From assembly GCA_947567625.1 (NCBI GenBank), contig CANONN010000009.1, positions 1 to 64,000 of the forward strand: a stretch of 64,000 nucleotides of DNA. The letters run 5' to 3'. The notes under the pieces are model-generated. The model was not told the DNA's origin, searched no databases, and was given only the letters and a program-made list of their open reading frames with translations. Both the position numbers and the translations under genes were made by a program. Origin of the DNA: an uncultured Roseburia sp. Lineage in GTDB: Bacteria; Bacillota; Clostridia; Lachnospirales; Lachnospiraceae. Every line of letters begins with the position of its first letter. Positions within the stretch are counted from its first letter, which is position 1. Positions 17,365 through 25,389 of this stretch are shown in pieces.

Positions 17365-18729
17365 ATGACGATTTTAATTGTAGAGATTTCAAAATATCTG
17401 ATGATGTTTTTGTTTGCCCTCTACACATTTATGTGTTTTGCCGTATTTCGGGGCAATCGAAATCAAAAGAAAAAGGACAGGCTCTTTTTGTGGCAGCGAG
17501 TGTTGATGTATGCGATACATTTCAGTGCATTTTTAGCGCTCTACGCGGTGCAAAATGACTGGAGAGTGATCATTTTTTATCTGTTCCAGGTTATTTTGAT
17601 CTCGATCGTGCTGACCTGTTATCAACTGTTTTACAGCGGCGCCTCCATGCTGCTGGCAAACAACATGTGTATGCTGCTTATCGTTGGTTTTACGATGTTG
17701 ACGCGCCTGTCGATCGAGCGGGCCATCAAGCAGTATATCATCGCGCTTGCCGCAGTCGTGCTCACGCTGGTGATACCGCTTATGATACACAAGCTTACTT
17801 TTTTGAAGCGGATGACATGGGTGTATGCGCTCGTCGGCATCGCGGGTCTGTCAGCCGTGGCCGTTTTGGGCAAGACGAGCTATGGGGCAAAAATATCCAT
17901 CAGCATTGCGGGCCTGTTTACGATACAGCCATCCGAGTTTATCAAAATATTGTTTGTATTTTTTGTGGCCTGTATGCTCTGGCGCAATCCGAATTTTAAG
18001 ACGGTCTGTATCACCACGGCGGTTGCGGCCGTGCATGTGCTGATTCTTGTGATGTCCAGGGACTTAGGCGGCGCATTGATCTATTTTATCACCTATCTGA
18101 TCATGCTCTATGTCGCGACAAAAAAGCTGTTTTATTTTGCCAGCGGCATCCTGTGCGGCAGTATCGCGGCCATGATTGCCTACCAAATGTTTACGCATGT
18201 GCAGGTTAGGGTGGTGGCATGGAAAGACCCATTGCGTGTGATCGACAACGAGGGTTATCAGATCTGCCAATCGCTGTTTGCCATCGGCACCGGCGGCTGG
18301 TTTGGCATGGGGCTTGGCCAGGGAACGCCGAACAAGATTCCGGTTGTCGAGCAGGATTTTATTTTTTCGGCGATTGCCGAGGAGATGGGGACTATTTTTG
18401 CGCTCTGCCTGATCATGGTGTGCGCCAGCTGTTTTTTGATCTTTTTAAACGTTGCCATGCAGATGAAAGACCGGTTTTACAAGCTGCTTGCGCTGGGATT
18501 TGGCATTGTCTATGGGTTTCAGATCTTTTTGACCATCGGCGGCGCGATCAAGCTGATTCCCTCTACCGGCGTCACGCTGCCGCTGGTGAGCTACGGGGGC
18601 AGTTCGCTGCTTGCCACGATGATTATTTTTGCTGTGATACAGGGACTTTGTGTCTTAAGACAGGACGAGGGAGAGGACCATGAAAGAAAAAAACAGGGAC
18701 AAGCGTACCCGAAAATCCAGTCAGAATAG
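17365..18729 (+). CDS. FtsW/RodA/SpoVE (SEDS) family peptidoglycan polymerase
   Basis: SEDS proteins polymerise glycan strands from lipid II together with a class B PBP. The 454-residue product has about ten membrane segments and the family motifs QPSEF, SRDLGGALIYF, GTGGWFGMGLGQGTPNKIPVVEQDFIFSAIAEEMG and STGVTLPLVSYGGSS. Its last 50 bases overlap the next gene, a class B PBP, so the pair is probably a functional unit. Sequence alone does not separate division, elongation or spore roles. Confidence 0.92.
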   Translation: MTILIVEISKYLMMFLFALYTFMCFAVFRGNRNQKKKDRLFLWQRVLMYAIHFSAFLALYAVQNDWRVIIFYLFQVILISIVLTCYQLFYSGASMLLANNMCMLLIVGFTMLTRLSIERAIKQYIIALAAVVLTLVIPLMIHKLTFLKRMTWVYALVGIAGLSAVAVLGKTSYGAKISISIAGLFTIQPSEFIKILFVFFVACMLWRNPNFKTVCITTAVAAVHVLILVMSRDLGGALIYFITYLIMLYVATKKLFYFASGILCGSIAAMIAYQMFTHVQVRVVAWKDPLRVIDNEGYQICQSLFAIGTGGWFGMGLGQGTPNKIPVVEQDFIFSAIAEEMGTIFALCLIMVCASCFLIFLNVAMQMKDRFYKLLALGFGIVYGFQIFLTIGGAIKLIPSTGVTLPLVSYGGSSLLATMIIFAVIQGLCVLRQDEGEDHERKKQGQAYPKIQSE

Positions 18730-20125
18730 AGAGTTTGCGGTGGTCGCCTACTCATTTCTTGCCATCTTTGTGCTGCTCATGGGCTACCTGATCTATTTCC
18801 AGGCGGCGCTCAGTGAACAGTTTATCAACAATCCGTATAATAAGCGACAGGAACTGTTTGAACAGCAGGTGGTGCGGGGCAGTATCAGCACCGCAGACGG
18901 CGTGGTCGTGGCGGAAACGTTGACCGGCGCGGACGGGGCGGAGGTCAGGCACTATCCCTACGACAATATGTTTGCCCATGTAGTGGGGTACAGCAATCAC
19001 GGGAAAACGGGGATTGAGGCGTTAGAAAATTTTCATCTGCTGCGCTCGAATGTGTCCGCAGCCGAAAAGGTCATCGAGGATTTGCAGGCGGTCAAAAACC
19101 GGGGGGACAATGTCGTGACGACGCTGTCGTTTGATCTGCAAAAAGCGGCGTATGAGGCGATCGGCGTATACCGCGGCGCCGTGGTGGTGATGGAACCGGC
19201 CACGGGCAAAATACTGGCGATGGTATCAAAGCCAGACTACAACCCGAACACGATCGTGGAGGACTGGAGCCTTTTGACCGCCGAAGATAACGATAAATCC
19301 CAGCTTTTAAACCGTGCCACACAGGGCCTGTATCCGCCGGGCTCTACCTTTAAGATCTTGACGACGCTGGAATATCTGGCCGAGCACCCCGACTACCAAA
19401 ATTATCAATATCATTGCAGCGGCGTGCTGACCGTAGACAACAACGTCATCCACTGTTATGCCAATACCCGGCATGGCCAAGAGGACCTTATGAGTTCTTT
19501 TGCCCATTCCTGCAATACCTCCTACGCTTCGCTGGGGCTTGATCTTGATATCGGCCGTTTTGGAGAGCTGTGTGGCAGTATGTTGTTTAATTCCAGCCTC
19601 CCCCTGCCGCTCGAGTATAAGCAGAGCAGCTTTGTGTTAAAGGAGGGGGACAGTGCGGCGGACATTATGGAGACGTCGATCGGGCAGGGCAAGACACTGG
19701 TGACGCCGTTCCACATGGCGCTCATTACCTGTGCGATCGCCAACGACGGGATGCTGATGAAACCCTATGTGATCGATCACATTGAGAATGCCAATCAGGG
19801 TCTGGTGGAACAGTACCGGTCAGCGGAATACAGACAGCTGCTCAAGACAGAGGATGCGGCCGTCATGCAGGAATTTTTAAAGAATGTGGTGCAGGAGGGA
19901 ACCGGCAGGAAGTTTAAAGATGCCTCCTACGAGGTTGCGGGAAAAACAGGCTCGGCAGAATACCATACTGGCTCCGATTCCTCGCACTCGTGGTTTGTGG
20001 GATATGCACATATGGACGGAAAGGAGGACATTGCCGTGGCGGTTTTGGCGGAGCGGGCGGGTTCCGGAAGTGAGTACGCCCTGCCGATCGCAAAAGAAAT
20101 CTTTGACAGTTATTATAAAGAATAA
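18680..20125 (+). CDS. Class B penicillin-binding protein (peptidoglycan D,D-transpeptidase, PbpA type)
   Basis: The enzyme cross-links peptidoglycan outside the membrane. The 481-residue protein has one N-terminal membrane helix (about 22-42), a short N-terminal domain and a transpeptidase domain with S222-T-F-K225 (nucleophile serine), S277-C-N279 and K422-T-G424. It lacks the long PBP-dimer region of PBP2/FtsI and is of compact PbpA type. GGAGAGG precedes the ATG, which lies within the end of the SEDS gene. Confidence 0.93.
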   Translation: MKEKNRDKRTRKSSQNREFAVVAYSFLAIFVLLMGYLIYFQAALSEQFINNPYNKRQELFEQQVVRGSISTADGVVVAETLTGADGAEVRHYPYDNMFAHVVGYSNHGKTGIEALENFHLLRSNVSAAEKVIEDLQAVKNRGDNVVTTLSFDLQKAAYEAIGVYRGAVVVMEPATGKILAMVSKPDYNPNTIVEDWSLLTAEDNDKSQLLNRATQGLYPPGSTFKILTTLEYLAEHPDYQNYQYHCSGVLTVDNNVIHCYANTRHGQEDLMSSFAHSCNTSYASLGLDLDIGRFGELCGSMLFNSSLPLPLEYKQSSFVLKEGDSAADIMETSIGQGKTLVTPFHMALITCAIANDGMLMKPYVIDHIENANQGLVEQYRSAEYRQLLKTEDAAVMQEFLKNVVQEGTGRKFKDASYEVAGKTGSAEYHTGSDSSHSWFVGYAHMDGKEDIAVAVLAERAGSGSEYALPIAKEIFDSYYKE

Positions 20126-20182
20126 TACGCGGAATTATAATTTTTGTGATTTTGGGAATCATTTAAGAGAAGGAGAAAAACG

Positions 20183-20686
20183 ATGAGAGTAAAAAAATGG
20201 ATTGGCTGCCTGACGGCGGCATGTCTTTGTGTGAGCACGCTGTTTCTGGGCGCCTGTGGAGGTGGACAGAAACCCAACGAGGATTTTCATATTGAGGGAA
20301 GCTGTGAGGAGATTTTGGGCCGCGTGTATGAGGCGGCGAATGTCAGCGAAGATATGCGCAGCAGAATGGAAGAGTATGTCACCAGCACGATGGCGGCGGA
20401 GGAGGCGGTCTATATACTGGGCACCGAGGCGGTGTCTTTTTCGGACGCAGTCTACTCTGTGCCTTTGATCAACGTGGACCCCTATCAGTGCGTTGTGCTG
20501 CGCGTCAACGGAGACGATATCGACAATGCCAAACGGGAAATTGCGGACAACGCGGACCCGAAAAAGTGGGTATGTGTGGAGGCGGAGAGCGTGATCGTCG
20601 AGAGCAACGGGGATGTGATTTTATTTGTGATGGCTGATACGGACACCGCCGAGGCACTGCGCGACGCATTTCTGGCGCTCACCTGA
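20183..20686 (+). CDS. Lipoprotein of unknown function
   Basis: The 167-residue product has a signal sequence with lipobox FLGAC (Cys about residue 25), so it is predicted to be anchored outside the membrane. The mature part is acidic, about 140 residues, with a mixed alpha/beta pattern and AVYSVPLINVDPYQCVVLRV in the centre; the pattern recalls DUF4358-type lipoproteins, but I cannot assign it. AGGAG precedes the ATG. It follows the PBP gene by 57 bases and may be cotranscribed. Confidence 0.75.
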   Translation: MRVKKWIGCLTAACLCVSTLFLGACGGGQKPNEDFHIEGSCEEILGRVYEAANVSEDMRSRMEEYVTSTMAAEEAVYILGTEAVSFSDAVYSVPLINVDPYQCVVLRVNGDDIDNAKREIADNADPKKWVCVEAESVIVESNGDVILFVMADTDTAEALRDAFLALT

Positions 20687-20711
20687 CAGAAGGGATTCTT
20701 TTCTATTTTAG

Positions 20712-20740
20712 TTGCAGTCGACTGCAAAAAGTATTATACT
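20712..20740 (+). promoter_or_regulatory. Promoter with embedded 16-bp palindrome upstream of the Nudix gene
   Basis: TTGCAG (20712-20717), 17 bases, TATACT (20735-20740). The perfect palindrome TTGCAGTCGACTGCAA (20712-20727) covers the -35 box and half of the spacer, a classic repressor-site position. Confidence 0.5.
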
Positions 20741-20775
20741 AAGAGTAAAGAGTGACCACATCAGGAGGTATTGCA

Positions 20776-21228
20776 ATGATAGAAGCAACGAGCTGCGGTG
20801 GTGTGGTAATATTTCGTGGTAAGATCTTGCTCTTGTATAAAAACTATAAGAACAAGTATGAGGGCTGGGTGCTGCCCAAGGGAACCGTGGAGCCGGGAGA
20901 AGAGTATAAAGAGACGGCAATACGGGAAGTATTGGAGGAGACGAGCGCCAAGGCTGCCATTATCAAATATGTCGGTAAGAGCCAGTACTCGTTTACCATA
21001 CCGGAAGATACGGTGGAAAAAGAAGTCCACTGGTATCTGATGATGGCGGATAATTATTACAGTAAGCCGCAGCGGGAAGAATATTTTGTAGATTCCGGGT
21101 ATTATAAGTATCATGAAGCGTATCATCTGCTGAAATTTCCAAATGAAAAACAAATTTTAGAGAAAGCTTACAACGAATATCTTGAATTGAAAAGAAGTAA
21201 TTTGTGGGGAAACCATAAGTATTTTTAA
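20776..21228 (+). CDS. Nudix hydrolase
   Basis: The 150-residue protein contains a Nudix box, GTVEPGEEYKETAIREVLEE followed by TSA; the glycine normally after EE-x is a serine. Nudix enzymes cleave nucleoside-diphosphate-linked substrates. The start at 20776 has AGGAGGT six bases upstream; the longer frame from 20752 is rejected. Relatives annotated as (di)nucleoside polyphosphate hydrolases share the opening IEATSCGGVVIFRG. It is followed after 21 bases by a small conserved-looking gene. Confidence 0.88.
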   Translation: MIEATSCGGVVIFRGKILLLYKNYKNKYEGWVLPKGTVEPGEEYKETAIREVLEETSAKAAIIKYVGKSQYSFTIPEDTVEKEVHWYLMMADNYYSKPQREEYFVDSGYYKYHEAYHLLKFPNEKQILEKAYNEYLELKRSNLWGNHKYF

Positions 21229-21249
21229 ATGCTGTGAATGAGGATTTTT

Positions 21250-21555
21250 ATGAAATGGCATAAACAGTTGTATGTGGGGGACGGCATCGGCTCTCATGCC
21301 GACAAGGTAAAATGGAAGATTCGACACAATGCGGGCCAGTGTTCGGTTTATGTGATCACGTTGGCATCGAACCCGCAGAATCTTTTAGATATCATACCAT
21401 CGCGGGAATTGCTGCAAAAATCTTATCCCAAAAGCCAGCTCTATGTCTTGGGACTGGCAAAAGGATACGAGGAAGCCGTAGAGACAGCGGCAAGGATTGT
21501 ACTCGAGGTATACAAAAATACGGGAGGCTTTGCCTTGAGAGAATATTTTATGTGA
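21250..21555 (+). CDS. Small protein of unknown function
   Basis: The 101-residue product (MKWHKQLYVGDGIG...) has no signal peptide or membrane segment and an alternating strand/helix pattern (QCSVYVITLAS, SQLYVLGLAKGYEEAVETAARIVLEVY). The start at 21250 is set by GAGGA five bases upstream; the frame also opens at 21238. I do not recognise a family. It follows the Nudix gene by 21 bases in the same direction and precedes DUF2953/GerW genes. Confidence 0.7.
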   Translation: MKWHKQLYVGDGIGSHADKVKWKIRHNAGQCSVYVITLASNPQNLLDIIPSRELLQKSYPKSQLYVLGLAKGYEEAVETAARIVLEVYKNTGGFALREYFM

Positions 21556-21638
21556 GGAAGACAGCGATTGAAAGTAGTTGCGTATTCACGGCCGCAAAGA
21601 ACCGGCTGTGGATACGCAACTGAAATTGAGAGGATGGC

Positions 21639-22544
21639 ATGTCGGTAATATTGACAATTTTAAAAATTCTGGGAATTCTCATAGCGGTGCTCATCGGCAT
21701 TGTCCTCCTTGCCGCAGCGCTTGTGCTGTTTGTCCCTGTCAGATATCGCATCAGCGGCACCATAGAGAAAGACAAAAATATAAAGGCAGAGTTCTGCTGG
21801 CTGTTGCATGCGTTGTCTTTTCGCGCAGTCTATGCGGGCGGCGATTTTGAGAGTTCTTTCCGGATCTTTGGTTTGCAAAAAAAGAAAAAGGACAAGGCCC
21901 CGGATTCCGGCAATGCGCAAGAGGAGGAACGGGGCGGTACGCAAGAAGAGGAGGAACGCGGCGATACGGCTTCTGCGGCGGGTGATATCCAGAAATCAGA
22001 AGATTCGCCGGACAACGGGAAACAGCTTCAAACTGGTGAAATCCAGGAGGACGAAAGCCCGCCCAAGGATGAGCACTCCGGCCGTCGGAGGCCGCGCGGG
22101 CATAGGATAGCGGGCATCATAGATAAAGCAAAAACAGTTAGACAAAAGTTTTTACAGTTGATTGACCGTGTGGCTTATATGCGCCAGACGGGGAAAGAGT
22201 TCTGGCATACCATAGTGACGGAATCCAACCGGATTGCCGCATCGTACATAGGAAAAGAGCTTGTCTATCTATTGAGGCATTCACGTTTTCGCAGATGGAA
22301 GGCAGACCTTGTCTTTTCTCTCGGCGATCCCGCCCTCACCGGACAGGTGCTTGGAGGACTTGCAACGCTCCCGTTTCTGTATCAAAAGGGGGTACAGATT
22401 TGTCCCGATTTTGCGTCAGATCTCTCATATCTGCGCGGGGATTTTTCGATCCGGGGGCATTTGCGTCTGATACATGTGCTGTGCTCGTTCCTCAGGCTTA
22501 TATGTAAGAAGGAGTGTAGAAATTTAGTAAAATCTTTGAAATGA
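21639..22544 (+). CDS. DUF2953 domain-containing membrane protein (YtfI-like)
   Basis: The 301-residue protein has an N-terminal membrane segment (about 5-33, ending in FVPVRYRISG), a highly charged low-complexity linker rich in Glu, Asp and Arg (about 85-165) and a C-terminal conserved region with LVYLLRHSRFRRWKADLVFSLGDPALTG, the DUF2953 core. In Bacillus the equivalent ytfI adjoins ytfJ (gerW); the same pairing is present here with 10 bases between. The role is presumably in sporulation or germination by association. Confidence 0.85.
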   Translation: MSVILTILKILGILIAVLIGIVLLAAALVLFVPVRYRISGTIEKDKNIKAEFCWLLHALSFRAVYAGGDFESSFRIFGLQKKKKDKAPDSGNAQEEERGGTQEEEERGDTASAAGDIQKSEDSPDNGKQLQTGEIQEDESPPKDEHSGRRRPRGHRIAGIIDKAKTVRQKFLQLIDRVAYMRQTGKEFWHTIVTESNRIAASYIGKELVYLLRHSRFRRWKADLVFSLGDPALTGQVLGGLATLPFLYQKGVQICPDFASDLSYLRGDFSIRGHLRLIHVLCSFLRLICKKECRNLVKSLK

Positions 22545-22557
22545 ATGGAGGATTATG

Positions 22558-22977
22558 ATGAGTGATAACAGTTTTCACACAACCGTAGAATCATTATTTA
22601 AGGGCATGGACAGTTTTATTACCACCAAAACTGTCGTCGGGGATGCGGTCAATGTCGGGGACACGATCATACTGCCCCTGGTGGACGTATCGTTTGGCGT
22701 TGCGGCCGGCGCATTTTCCAAGGAAAAGAGCAACAACGGCGCCGGTGGTATGGGAGGCAAGATCAATCCAAGCGCTGTGCTTGTCATCCAAAACGGCACG
22801 ACAAAACTTGTCAACGTCAAGAATCAGGACGGGATTACAAAAGTTTTGGATATGGTTCCCGATTTTGTTGACAAATTTGTCAATAAGGACAAGGGCGATA
22901 CGGACAGCAAAGACAGCGACAACCAGGACGCCAAAGAGGCGGCGGGAAAAGAAATGGAAGAACTGCTTGGCAAATAA
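22558..22977 (+). CDS. gerW: GerW family sporulation protein (YtfJ)
   Basis: YtfJ/GerW is a spore protein needed for germination responses in Bacillus. The 139-residue product has the conserved sequence VESLFKGMDSFITTKTVVGDAVNVGDTIILPLVDVSFGVAAGAF, a glycine-rich turn and PSAVLVIQNGTTKLVNVK. Two adjacent ATGs (22555, 22558) follow GGAGG; 22558 has the better spacing. The C-terminal tail is a charged DKGDTDSKDSDNQD stretch. A strong terminator follows. Confidence 0.92.
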   Translation: MSDNSFHTTVESLFKGMDSFITTKTVVGDAVNVGDTIILPLVDVSFGVAAGAFSKEKSNNGAGGMGGKINPSAVLVIQNGTTKLVNVKNQDGITKVLDMVPDFVDKFVNKDKGDTDSKDSDNQDAKEAAGKEMEELLGK

Positions 22978-23007
22978 TCGTTAAAAACTTCATTTTCTGA
23001 TAGGAAG

Positions 23008-23038
23008 AGCATATATTATACTAATATATGCTTTTTTT
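23008..23038 (+). terminator. Rho-independent terminator after gerW
   Basis: AGCATATATTA-TAC-TAATATATGCT is a perfect 11-bp stem followed by a run of T's, 31 bases after the gerW stop. Confidence 0.85.
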
Positions 23039-23121
23039 GTTGCGTATTTACAGCAAAGGAATCGCTACATGCGCGTCTGGCGCTTTTTCTGAACAAGGGT
23101 CAGAATATGGGGAGGGAATCA

Positions 23122-23268
23122 TTGGAACAGATTATCGGTTTTGCACTTTTTATGTTTGCTTTGGGAATGTTGCTGATGTTTGTCATAGACAATAGTTTTT
23201 TGGCAATCGTCATTATCACCGGCTGCCTTTTTGCCGGATATTACCTGTTTAGCTGCGGTGGTAAATAA
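23122..23268 (+). CDS. Small hydrophobic membrane protein (48 residues)
   Basis: An open frame encodes MEQIIGFALFMFALGMLLMF, then VIDNSFLAIVIITGCLFAGYYLF and ends SCGGK. Two membrane segments with a short polar turn are evident. The start is a TTG six bases after GGGAGGG; an in-frame ATG at 23107 would give 53 residues but overlaps the ribosome binding site. Similar tiny two-helix proteins occur in clostridia without known function. It sits between the gerW terminator and the FN3 gene. Confidence 0.65.
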   Translation: MEQIIGFALFMFALGMLLMFVIDNSFLAIVIITGCLFAGYYLFSCGGK

Positions 23269-23279
23269 TGTATATTAAC

Positions 23280-23308
23280 TTGCATATTTTTGGGAAATCA
23301 GTTAAAAT
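23280..23308 (+). promoter_or_regulatory. Predicted promoter of the FN3 protein gene
   Basis: TTGCAT (23280-23285), 17-base spacer, TAAAAT (23303-23308), 43 bases before the start codon. Confidence 0.5.
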
Positions 23309-23351
23309 GGTAACGTAATCGCAGACGAATCTTACGATCAAAAGGAGAGCA

Positions 23352-24626
23352 ATGAAAATGAAACCAAAATTAGCGTGGAGTAAGCTATTGACTACACTGT
23401 CATTTGTCATGATCGCACTGTCCGTCTTGGCTTTTGGCAGAATCAGAGTACAGGCAGCGACTGCACCGACAGGACTGCGCCAGACACAGGCTTCGAGCAG
23501 CAGTGTTACCGTGGCATGGAATGCAGTATTCGGCGGCAGCAATAAAGTGTGGACAAAGATCAGTGATAACGCATCGATGTCACCGTGTACCTTTGATTAT
23601 ACATATAACACATCCGATTATTTTTATGGCCTCAATCCCGGGCAGACGTATTATGTGCAAATCGGGATGTCGGATACTTCCAAGTTGAGCAGCACCCCGC
23701 CCGAAGACACCGTCTGGTCTGCACCGATTCCTGTAGTCACCGCGCCGGACTCTGTCCCGTCGGAAACGATCAAATTTACGAAAGCGACGACAAATTCTCT
23801 GACCTTTACCTGGCAGGCTGCCGCGGGTGCGACTTCCTACAATGTATCATACCATCTCTCCACTGCCAGTTCTGATACAAGCTCCGTTGTCTCAACCGAA
23901 ACGAACAGTATCACAATCAGCGGTTTACAGAGCGATACGGAGTATGATATTAATATTGCACCGGTACGCACGGAGCCAAGCACAGGCTTTGCGGCGACGG
24001 ATAATTCGACTTCCAAATGGAATTATCCCACACTTCCCAAAAATGTGAGCGGGATGGAAGTGACGGCTTTCAGCGTCAACGGTTCGCTGCACTTTGAATG
24101 GAACAAATGCAAGGTTGCCGACGGATATGAAGCGGAAGTTTATACATATAACGGCAAAAAACCGCTGATAAAACAATCTGTAACTTCATCCTATCTGTAC
24201 CTTACCAATAAAAAATTAAAGACCGCCCAGATCTACAAATTCCGTGTCCGTGCTTATGTCACCAACGCGGACAATAACAAATCGTACAGTAGCTGGTCTT
24301 CATATCAGTATACTTCCCGCATTTTGGATAAAGCAACGGTGAAGAAAAGCGGCAGTAAGCTCAAAGTAAGCTGGAAAAAAGTCAAGGGCGCCAGCAGCTA
24401 TACGGTTTATATGGCAACGGATTCTTCCACGCATACCTATAAAAAGATGGGAAATACCAATAAGACGAGTTTGCTGTTAAAGAAAAACATCAAAAAGGGC
24501 AAGCATTATTATATTCGGATTATTCCCAATTACAAAAAAGGTAAAAAATCTTACCCGGGTTATACAGACAAAAGTAGTTACACGGTGCATGTGTGGTACA
24601 GCGCCTCGGGAAAATTATATGTGTGA
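23352..24626 (+). CDS. Secreted fibronectin type III repeat protein
   Basis: The 424-residue protein has a signal peptide (KLLTTLSFVMIALSVLAFG...VQAA, cleavage about residue 37) followed by about four FN3 domains, roughly 38-135, 137-235, 236-325 and 328-415. Typical strands are PTGLRQTQASSSSVTVAWNA, SLTFTWQAAAGATSYNVSY and KLKVSWKKVKGASSYTVYM. There is no LPXTG, SLH or enzymatic domain, so it may be released or bind the wall. AAGGAG precedes the ATG. The lysine-rich last domain is unlike the acidic first ones. The adhesion-type role is inferred. Confidence 0.85.
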   Translation: MKMKPKLAWSKLLTTLSFVMIALSVLAFGRIRVQAATAPTGLRQTQASSSSVTVAWNAVFGGSNKVWTKISDNASMSPCTFDYTYNTSDYFYGLNPGQTYYVQIGMSDTSKLSSTPPEDTVWSAPIPVVTAPDSVPSETIKFTKATTNSLTFTWQAAAGATSYNVSYHLSTASSDTSSVVSTETNSITISGLQSDTEYDINIAPVRTEPSTGFAATDNSTSKWNYPTLPKNVSGMEVTAFSVNGSLHFEWNKCKVADGYEAEVYTYNGKKPLIKQSVTSSYLYLTNKKLKTAQIYKFRVRAYVTNADNNKSYSSWSSYQYTSRILDKATVKKSGSKLKVSWKKVKGASSYTVYMATDSSTHTYKKMGNTNKTSLLLKKNIKKGKHYYIRIIPNYKKGKKSYPGYTDKSSYTVHVWYSASGKLYV

Positions 24627-24642
24627 GTAATTGAAGTGCATA

Positions 24643-24681
24643 AAAAACTGTCGGATAGTGAATCTTTCCGGCAGTTTTTTT
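24643..24681 (+). terminator. Rho-independent terminator after the FN3 gene
   Basis: AAAAACTGTCGGA pairs with TCCGGCAGTTTTT over 13 bp with one G-U pair, ending in a T-run. Confidence 0.85.
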
Positions 24682-24708
24682 ACATTATAGAAAACTGCGT
24701 CGTCAGAC

Positions 24709-24745
24709 GCATAAAAAAGAATCACGAAGTGATTCTTTTTTATGC
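24709..24745. terminator. Second, symmetric terminator-like hairpin
   Basis: A perfect 17-bp stem around loop GAA (arms 24709-24725 and 24729-24745) contains AGAATCAC-GAA-GTGATTCT with A/T runs on both sides, so it can act in both directions. It lies just after the FN3 terminator. Confidence 0.7.
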
Positions 24746-24872
24746 GAATGAAACTTTTTCCCTCCCAAAACGATCTAATCATTAGAAAACAAAAAAACAG
24801 AGGAGGGATAATAGAAATAGGTTGAGCCATTTGGATATAGCGGCAAATAGAAAAAGGATGGAGGTGAACCGT

Positions 24873-25370
24873 TTGGCAATTTTTTCACAGAAAGCGAAAA
24901 ACCAACAGCTGGTGGCGGAAACGCTGTTGGAAAATTATGACAGATACTACCGCCTGGCTTACAGCTATGTCAAAAATGCGGCCGATGCGGAAGATATCGT
25001 ACAAAACGGCGCCTATCAGGCGATTTTAAACAGCGAAAAACTCCTCAAACGGGAATATGTAGGGACCTGGCTGTACCGGGTTATGTTAAATGAGATTTTT
25101 AAACTGCTGAAACGGCCGGGGTATGTACCGCTAGAGTGTGTACCGGCGGAGCCGGGAGTGGAAGACCGATATGAAAATCTCGATTTGCAGCGCGCCATTG
25201 CGGAATTGTCCATAGAAGACCAGGCCGTGCTGCGTCTGCGCTATTTTGAAGAGTTAAAAATCAGCGAGATCGCTGATGTGCTGGGGGAAAATGTCAGCAC
25301 AATCAAAAGTCGTCTGTACCGCGCGACAAGGAAGCTGAAAATCAGTTTGACAGAGGAAGATATCTGGTAG
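24873..25370 (+). CDS. ECF RNA polymerase sigma factor (SigV-like)
   Basis: The protein (about 165 residues) has sigma region 2 (YDRYYRLAYSYVKNAADAEDIVQNGAYQAI) and region 4 (DQAVLRLRYFEELKISEIADVLGENVSTIKSRLYRATRKLK). The frame opens at 24822, with an ATG at 24858; I prefer TTG 24873 because a full GGAGGTGA lies five bases before it. The next gene encodes an RsiV-like anti-sigma factor, suggesting a SigV-type envelope stress role. Confidence 0.88.
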   Translation: MAIFSQKAKNQQLVAETLLENYDRYYRLAYSYVKNAADAEDIVQNGAYQAILNSEKLLKREYVGTWLYRVMLNEIFKLLKRPGYVPLECVPAEPGVEDRYENLDLQRAIAELSIEDQAVLRLRYFEELKISEIADVLGENVSTIKSRLYRATRKLKISLTEEDIW

Positions 25371-25389
25371 GAAGGAGGAGATGCTCACT

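Noticed and set aside
20712-20727. Terminator of the lipoprotein gene
   Set aside because: The palindrome is too short in stem with no loop and no proper T-run, and it overlaps good promoter boxes, so an operator is more likely.
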